DNA of 64,000 nt from Mesorhizobium norvegicum. GTDB taxonomy: Bacteria > Pseudomonadota > Alphaproteobacteria > Rhizobiales > Rhizobiaceae. The notes beneath the pieces were generated by a model. It ran no database searches. It saw nothing but the letters and a program-made list of their open reading frames with translations, and was not told where the DNA came from. This document shows, piece by piece, positions 59,201 to 64,000 of the stretch (positions are counted from its first letter, which is position 1; every line of letters starts with the position of its first letter). A program made the position numbers and the translations under genes. The stretch spans positions 116,047-180,046 of the forward strand of contig NZ_SMYZ01000054.1 in the NCBI RefSeq assembly GCF_004919685.1, read 5' to 3'.

Positions 59201-61693
59201 ACCGTCACGGTATCAGTGCCGGCCGGTGGCAGCACCGTCGACATTCCGGTCGGCGACGACTGGGGCGCCGGCGCCTATGTCACCGCAACCCTGTTCCGAC
59301 CGGGCGAGGCCCAGGAAACGCGTATGCCGGCGCGCGCCATCGGCGTGAAATGGCTGAAGGTCGATCCGGGCTCGAAGAAGCTCGCCATCACCTTGACGCC
59401 GCCCGACAAGACCATGCCGCGCCAGCAGCTGTCGATCCCGGTTTCGGTCGCCGGCGTGCAGCCGGGCAGCAATGCCTATGTCATGGTTGCCGCCGTCGAT
59501 GTCGGCATCCTCAACCTGACCAACTACAAGGCACCGGATCCGGAGGAGTGGTTCTTCGGTCAGCGTATGCTGGGCATGGAAATCCGCGACATCTACGGTC
59601 GCCTGATCGACGGCTCGCTTGGCAACACCGGCAAGCTCAGGACCGGCGGCGACGGCGCCAACATGCAGGCGCAAGGCAGCCCGCCCACCGAAAAGCTGGT
59701 CGCCTTCTTCTCCGGCCCCGTCGAGCTCGATGCCGACGGCAAGGCGCGGATCGACTTCGACATCCCGCAGTTCAACGGCACCGTGCGCGTCATGGCCGTC
59801 GCCTGGACCAAGGAAGCGGTCGGCCACGCCCAGTCCGACGTGATCGTGCGCGATCCCGTCGTCATCACCGCCGGCCTGCCGCGCTTCCTGGCGCCTGGTG
59901 ACGCCGCCGTCATGCGCCTCGATGTCGCCGACACCGACGGCCCTGCCGGCGACTATGCGCTGTCGATCGAAACGACGGGCGACCTGTCGACGGGCGACAA
60001 GCCCCTGCCCCAGAAGCTGACGCTCGCCCAGGGCAAGCGGCAAACACTGACCGTGCCGCTGATCGCACAGACAGCCGGCAATGCCTCGCTTACCATCAAG
60101 CTCGCCCATGCCGACGGCACCAAGGTCGAGCAGACGCTCTATGTGCCGGTGCGTCCGGCGCAATTGCCGGTCACCACCCGCCTGGTGGTCGACCTCAAGG
60201 GCAATGGCGGTGCGCTGCGCGTCGACAAGGAACTGCTCGCGGCAAGCCTGCTCGACGGCGCCTCCGTCAGCGTCGGCGTTTCGCAGGCCGCCGCCTTCGA
60301 CGTGCAGTCGCTGCTGATGACGCTCGACCGCTACCCCTATGGTTGCGCCGAGCAGACCACCAGCCGCGCCATGCCGCTTCTCTACGTCAACGAGCTGGCA
60401 TCCGGCATCGGCATGGCAAGCGATCCCGACATCCATGGCCGCATCCAGGACGCCATCTACAAGGTTCTGAGCTACCAGGCCTCGGCCGGCAGCTTCGGCC
60501 TGTGGGGTCCGGGCTCCGGCGATCTGTGGCTCGACGCCTATGTCACCGACTTCCTGACCAGGGCGCGCGAGCAGAAATACGACGTGCCGAGCCTGGCCAT
60601 GAACCAGGCGCTGAGCAATCTGCAGAACTCGCTCGGCTACGACCAGAGCGTACAGGACCGTGGCGGCGAGATCGCCTACGCCCTCTACGTTCTGGCCCGC
60701 AACAAGAAGGCCTCGATCGGCGATCTGCGCTACTACGCGGATACCCAGCTCGAAGCCTTCTCGAGCCCGATGGCCGTTGCCCAGCTGGCGGCGAGCCTGG
60801 CGCTCTACGGCGATACGCCGCGTGCGGAATCGACGTTCAAGACTGCCCTGCAGCTCGCCAAATCGACCACCGACTATGACTACTACCGCTCCGACTACGG
60901 CTCGCGGCTGCGTGACGGCGCGGCGATGCTGGCGCTGGCGGCGGAATCCAAGCCGGTGCCGACGATCGTGCCGGAGCTGGTCAAGCTGGTGACCAGGGAA
61001 CGCGCCGAAGCCCGCTGGACCACCACCCAGGACGAATCCTGGATGCTGCTGGCGGCCCGCGCGCTGAAGGAAGGCAATGATACGATTACGCTGACCGTCA
61101 ATGGCGCGGCGCATTCCGGCGGCTATTCCAACCAGGTCGAAGGCAGCGACCTGGTTGACAGCCCGCTGACCATCGCCAACACCGGCAAGACCCCGCTGCA
61201 GGCCGTCGTCACCACGGTTGCGTCGCCGATCCAGCCCCTGCCGGCCGGCGGCGACGGCTTCACCATCAGCCGCACCTACTACAAGCTCGATGGCACCGAA
61301 GCCAATGTCACCGAGGCGACGCAGAACGAACGCTATGTCGTCGTGCTCAAGGTCAACGAGCAGAACAAATGGCCGTCGCGCCTGCTGGTCACCGACCTGT
61401 TGCCAGCCGGCTTCGAGATCGACAATCCGGGCCTGGTCTCCAGCGCCCAGTTGACGAACTTCTCGTGGCTGGCGCAGACCGATGCGGCCCATCTCGAATT
61501 CCGCGACGACCGTTTCGTCGCGGCGTTCAACCCGGCCGACGGCGACCACGACCACAATCTGACCCTCGCCTATGTCGTGCGCGCGGTGACGCCTGGCACC
61601 TACGCCCATCCGGCGGCAACGGTGGAAGACATGTACCGGCCGCAATATTCGGCCCGCACCGCCACCGGCATGATGGAGATCAAGGCGCCGTAA
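56213..61693 (+). CDS. Bacterial alpha-2-macroglobulin-like protein with PAN and TPR-like N-terminus
   Basis: 1826 residues. A signal peptide (SILILLFFAWSGVAQA) is followed by a PAN/Apple-type cysteine domain (about 25-105, TLDQCKTTCLGDPACRAFTY), a helical TPR-like stretch (about 140-280), then macroglobulin repeats. The thioester motif GCAEQTT is intact with the reactive cysteine near residue 1378, and alpha-helical thioester and receptor-like domains follow. It should act as a periplasmic, covalent protease trap, as described for E. coli YfhM/ECAM. The pbpC gene follows by 108 bp, the classical partner, supporting a role in protecting the envelope when peptidoglycan is damaged. Confidence 0.92.
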   Translation: MAMRAARGLSILILLFFAWSGVAQAAEARRIATTDNSDYFGFDLRSDQNVTLDQCKTTCLGDPACRAFTYNNKAKWCFLKSDYNQLKSFNGAVAGKVVNLDGDPDIGAPPELSFFPNWMADQAQQYRNRLLGPAYDKPTEGMAALMNAAEQAVLTGDHRSAMLKYESAVSVLPDDGQLWLNLARETLAVQPAASTSEASTLPANGTSAAFNAYKLLRTTKTRADVLALLGNGLDKRDLYRPALQAYEASLALNPSPAVQADYADLKARKGFRVIDHTVDADTSAPRICAQFSEDLVKTGVDYAQFVTVDNAPPKGVEAKDKQICVEGLEHGQHYDVTFRAGLPAAIGEVTAAPVVLSIYVQDRAPSARFTGDSFVLPAGARRGIPVVTVNMNAAEMKLYRIGDRSLAQLLSGYQFLHQLDSYDISNISEQMGAPVWQGQLDIANDLNKEVTTSFPVDEALPQRKPGVYVLTAQAVNDKSDDYNSMATQWFVVSDIGLSTYTGQDGLNVFARSLGSAKPIAGAELTLVARNNEVLGTATSDADGHAVFNPGLTRGDGGMVPAVLMAKQGDNDFVFLDMGRAGFDLSDRGVTGRAAPGALDVYAWTERGIYRAGEDVHVAALARDGAAKAVENLPLTFIFSRPDGVEDRRIVSDGASAGGHAVDLPLAPNAMRGTWSVSIYTDPKQAAVASQMFLVEDFVPDRIEFDMKSDKQEIAQGETANINIDGRFLYGAPAAGLALEGELTLSTSRDWDRFQGFSFGLADEQSAEPTVTPLADLPVVGDDGKVTFPVSVEQLPSTTKLVDAKVTVRMRETGGRAIERSLNIGIRPQGHMIGIRPDFADNEVPQGGTAKFSLIAVDPDGKREALKGAQWTLVKVERNYQWYRSNNSWNYEPVTFTKSIANGQVDLNADGDATVSVPVDWGQYRLEVETSDPEGPATSYEFDAGWYVSSTTTETPDGLEIALDKDTYAAGEVAKLKVSPHFAGELLINIGSDKLLKTVTVSVPAGGSTVDIPVGDDWGAGAYVTATLFRPGEAQETRMPARAIGVKWLKVDPGSKKLAITLTPPDKTMPRQQLSIPVSVAGVQPGSNAYVMVAAVDVGILNLTNYKAPDPEEWFFGQRMLGMEIRDIYGRLIDGSLGNTGKLRTGGDGANMQAQGSPPTEKLVAFFSGPVELDADGKARIDFDIPQFNGTVRVMAVAWTKEAVGHAQSDVIVRDPVVITAGLPRFLAPGDAAVMRLDVADTDGPAGDYALSIETTGDLSTGDKPLPQKLTLAQGKRQTLTVPLIAQTAGNASLTIKLAHADGTKVEQTLYVPVRPAQLPVTTRLVVDLKGNGGALRVDKELLAASLLDGASVSVGVSQAAAFDVQSLLMTLDRYPYGCAEQTTSRAMPLLYVNELASGIGMASDPDIHGRIQDAIYKVLSYQASAGSFGLWGPGSGDLWLDAYVTDFLTRAREQKYDVPSLAMNQALSNLQNSLGYDQSVQDRGGEIAYALYVLARNKKASIGDLRYYADTQLEAFSSPMAVAQLAASLALYGDTPRAESTFKTALQLAKSTTDYDYYRSDYGSRLRDGAAMLALAAESKPVPTIVPELVKLVTRERAEARWTTTQDESWMLLAARALKEGNDTITLTVNGAAHSGGYSNQVEGSDLVDSPLTIANTGKTPLQAVVTTVASPIQPLPAGGDGFTISRTYYKLDGTEANVTEATQNERYVVVLKVNEQNKWPSRLLVTDLLPAGFEIDNPGLVSSAQLTNFSWLAQTDAAHLEFRDDRFVAAFNPADGDHDHNLTLAYVVRAVTPGTYAHPAATVEDMYRPQYSARTATGMMEIKAP

Positions 61694-61740
61694 GGCGCTG
61701 ATGGTGACGATGATGAAAATGGCGATTGCGCTAGCGACAG

Positions 61741-61800
61741 CTCCCTTCTCCCCGTCACTATACGGGGAGAAGGTGCCGGCAGGCGGATGAGGGGCAGCGC
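61741..61800. repeat. 60-bp REP element, exact inverted copy of 38828-38887
   Basis: All 60 positions are complementary to 38828-38887. The unit contains the hairpin CTCCCCGT/ACGGGGAG and ends directly before the pbpC start codon, so its GATGAGGGGC end overlaps the likely ribosome-binding region. Confidence 0.92.
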
Positions 61801-61801
61801 C

Positions 61802-63892
61802 ATGCTCTCCAAAAAATTCCTGCGCCGGGCAGCCATCACGGGCATCTCCCTCGCCGGCGTTGCGGTGATCATCGCAGCCAGCCTCTGGGAACTCGACCGT
61901 GCCTTCCCGCCACCGCTGCCTGCCGAACTCACGGTCTCCACAGAAGTCCAGGACCGCGATGGCCAATTGTTGCGCGCCTTCGCCACGCCGGACGGCTACT
62001 GGCGGTTAGAGACCCGGCTCGACCAGGTCGACAAGCAGTTTGTCGACATGCTGGTCACCTATGAGGACAAGCGTTTCTGGGACCATGAGGGTGTCGACGT
62101 GCTGGCGCTGGCGCGTGCCGCCGGTCAGTTCGCCACCAGCGGCCACATCGTCTCCGGCGGCTCGACCCTGTCGATGCAGCTTGCCCGGCTGATCGAGCCG
62201 CGCGAAGGCCGCAGCCTCGGCTCCAAGATCAAGCAGATGCTGCGCGCCATCCAGATCGAGCGCCGGCTGTCCAAGCGCGAGATCCTCGAACGCTACCTGA
62301 CGCTGGCGCCTTATGGCGGCAATCTGGAAGGCGTGCGCGCCGCCTCGCTCGCCTATTTCGGCAAGGAGCCGAAGCGGCTCACCGTTTCCGAATCCGCCCT
62401 TCTCGTCGCTCTGCCGCAGCTGCCGGAAAGGCGCCGGCCCGACCGCAACCTGAAGATCGCCCACGCCGCCCGCGACCGGGTGCTGACCCGCATGGTGTCC
62501 TCCGGCCTGCTCGGCGAGCGCGAGGCCGCACGTGCCGCCCTCGACGATGTGGCGGGCCTGCGCCGCACGCTACCGACGCTCGCCGCGCACGCCGCCTATG
62601 CGATGCTGCCCAAGGCTGTACCCGGCCAGCCCTTGCAGCTGACGATCCGCAAGAGCGTCCAGGAAGGGCTGGAACAGGTGGCGAGGGACGCGGCCGCCAA
62701 GCTTGGGCCTCGCCTGTCAGTCGCCATGGTGCTGGCCGACTCCCGCACCGGCGACATCCTTGGTGAAGTCGGCTCGGCCAATTTCTTCGACGCCAGCCGC
62801 TCCGGCTGGATCGACATGACAAAGATCGTCCGCTCGCCCGGCTCGACGCTGAAGCCGTTCATCTACGGTCTTGCCTTCGAACAGGGACTGGTGGCGCAGG
62901 AGACGCTGATCGACGACAGCCCCGTCGATTTCTCAGGCTATCGGCCGAAGAATTTCGACATGGGCTATCAGGGCGATGTCAGCATCCGGCAAGCGCTGCA
63001 ACTGTCGCTCAACGTGCCGGCAATCCGCGTGCTCGACGCGGTCGGGCCAACGCGGCTGATGGCGCGCTTTCGCCAGGCCGGCGTCAGCCCCGTGCTCCCG
63101 GTCAACGAGGCACCGGGCCTGGCCATCGGCCTTGGCGGCGTTGGGGTGACACTGCGCGACCTCGTCCAGCTCTACACGGGGCTCGCCAATGGCGGCAAGA
63201 CGCACACGCTGCATGACGGCACCGAGCCGGCCAATGCCGAGCGCACCACCGCCACCATCCTCGACGGTCAGGCCAACTGGCAGATCATCGACATACTGTC
63301 GGGCGTCAAGCCGCCCGAGGGTGCCTTGCAGCGCGGCATCGCCTACAAGACCGGCACCTCCTACGGCTACCGCGACGCCTGGTCGGTCGGCTTCGACGGC
63401 CGCTATGTGCTGGGTGTCTGGGTCGGCCGCCCCGACGCCGGCGCGGTGCCCGGCCTGTCCGGCTATGTCTCGGCCGCTCCCATCCTGTTCGAGGGTTTTG
63501 TCCGTTCGGGCCTGGCCACCGTCCCATTGCCGGGCAAGCTGCCCGGCGTGTTCAGCCCCAGGCGCGAGGACCTGCCGGTGACGCTCGCCCGCTTCGGCGC
63601 CGGGTCCGACGGCCTGGTGCAGGCGACAGTGACCGAACCCGCTCCGACCATCATCTTCCCGCCCGACGGCGCCCGCGTCGATCTCGGCACCAATTCAGCC
63701 GACGCCTCGCCGCTGGTGCTGAAACTGCAAGGCGGCCGCGCGCCGTTCCGCTGGCTGGCCAACGGCAAGCCGCTCACCGGCATCGACCGTCGCCGCACCG
63801 CGACCTGGCAACCGGATGGCGCTGGCTATTCGACGCTGACGGTGATCGACGCCGCGGGGCGCGCGGCCAGCGTCAAGGTGTTCGTCGAATAG
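61802..63892 (+). CDS. pbpC: Penicillin-binding protein 1C
   Basis: 696 residues from the ATG at 61802 (an in-frame ATG at 61787, within the repeat, gives 701). A single N-terminal anchor (GISLAGVAVIIAASLW) precedes the GT51 transglycosylase (TYEDKRFWDHEGVD, GGSTLSMQLARL), the transpeptidase (SxxK in GSTLKPFIYGL; KTGTSYGYRD as KTG) and the C-terminal biPBP domain that defines PBP1C (about 605-696, FPPDGARVDLG to the end). It polymerises or repairs peptidoglycan in the periplasm. It is transcribed after the alpha-2-macroglobulin-like gene. Confidence 0.93.
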   Translation: MLSKKFLRRAAITGISLAGVAVIIAASLWELDRAFPPPLPAELTVSTEVQDRDGQLLRAFATPDGYWRLETRLDQVDKQFVDMLVTYEDKRFWDHEGVDVLALARAAGQFATSGHIVSGGSTLSMQLARLIEPREGRSLGSKIKQMLRAIQIERRLSKREILERYLTLAPYGGNLEGVRAASLAYFGKEPKRLTVSESALLVALPQLPERRRPDRNLKIAHAARDRVLTRMVSSGLLGEREAARAALDDVAGLRRTLPTLAAHAAYAMLPKAVPGQPLQLTIRKSVQEGLEQVARDAAAKLGPRLSVAMVLADSRTGDILGEVGSANFFDASRSGWIDMTKIVRSPGSTLKPFIYGLAFEQGLVAQETLIDDSPVDFSGYRPKNFDMGYQGDVSIRQALQLSLNVPAIRVLDAVGPTRLMARFRQAGVSPVLPVNEAPGLAIGLGGVGVTLRDLVQLYTGLANGGKTHTLHDGTEPANAERTTATILDGQANWQIIDILSGVKPPEGALQRGIAYKTGTSYGYRDAWSVGFDGRYVLGVWVGRPDAGAVPGLSGYVSAAPILFEGFVRSGLATVPLPGKLPGVFSPRREDLPVTLARFGAGSDGLVQATVTEPAPTIIFPPDGARVDLGTNSADASPLVLKLQGGRAPFRWLANGKPLTGIDRRRTATWQPDGAGYSTLTVIDAAGRAASVKVFVE

Positions 63893-64000
63893 ATCGCGCC
63901 AAGAGATTCATGGAAATTAGATTCATGGAATTGGCTTTCCGGGCGCTCGGCAGATAGCAGGATACTCACCTATGCCTGTTCCGAGGCACCCCCCTCTGGC

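Noticed and set aside
55964..61966. Two very long minus-strand frames (to 59152, and 59213-61966) under the alpha-2-macroglobulin-like gene
   Set aside because: Complementary shadows of the plus-strand gene, which has a signal peptide, thioester and domain order.
63903..63932. Short direct repeat AGATTCATGGAA near the right edge
   Set aside because: Two 12-bp copies with no associated gene or structure; the last 108 bases show nothing else.
1..64000. tRNA, rRNA, CRISPR, integrase or transposase genes
   Set aside because: None could be supported on either strand; the repeats present are short palindromes, not spaced arrays.

Overview
The window is a high-GC, gene-dense stretch of alphaproteobacterial chromosome. 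Gene content (EcfG-type promoters, trehalose cluster, reductive pyrimidine pathway, several ABC importers) and typical intergenic palindromes point to Rhizobiales, most likely Mesorhizobium or a close relative. This genus assignment is recognition, not a search result. No rRNA, tRNA, CRISPR array, prophage or transposase gene was seen.

Layout. 1-8.2 kb: truncated membrane protein, RNase T2, alpha/beta hydrolase, a CoA-transferase/TPP-enzyme pair, a CHRD protein, and a Cys/Met-metabolism PLP enzyme divergent from an Lrp regulator. 8.3-19.4 kb: pyrimidine catabolism block with an NMT1/THI5-type ABC importer, cupin, two paralogous secreted proteins, dihydropyrimidinase, an amidohydrolase, a REP-flanked DUF559 gene, an omega-aminotransferase and a divergent RutR-like TetR regulator. 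19.5-22.5 kb: HTH regulator and two SDR oxidoreductases. 22.5-28.5 kb: OtsB, membrane-anchored OtsA, a glycogen-debranching-like enzyme and a GT4 glycosyltransferase. 28.6-29.6 kb: AhpD-like protein with an Rrf2 regulator. 29.7-33.2 kb: preT, a methyltransferase and preA, which together with the 8-19 kb block complete the reductive uracil route. 33.3-36.2 kb: ChaC, a VOC protein, a secreted protein, DoxX. 36.3-40.5 kb: sarcosine/dimethylglycine-dehydrogenase-like enzyme and an MttB-family methyltransferase. 40.7-47.7 kb: lytic-transglycosylase-like lipoprotein and a dipeptide-type ABC importer. 48-63.9 kb: cell-envelope block of TamB, TamA, an alpha-2-macroglobulin-like protein and PbpC.

How the parts fit. 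PreT/PreA reduce uracil, HydA opens the ring, the amidohydrolase releases beta-alanine and the aminotransferase converts it to malonate semialdehyde. Two RutR-type palindromes, one in front of each half-pathway (18576-18591 and 33274-33289), suggest that the regulator coordinates the two separate operons. A textbook EcfG (general stress sigma factor) promoter precedes otsA, with weaker candidates before the GT4, doxX and CHRD genes. The window also carries several families of palindromic intergenic repeats. These include one exact 60-bp pair 23 kb apart, and an inverted 49-bp pair around a DUF559 endonuclease-like gene that appears to have been inserted into the pyrimidine operon.
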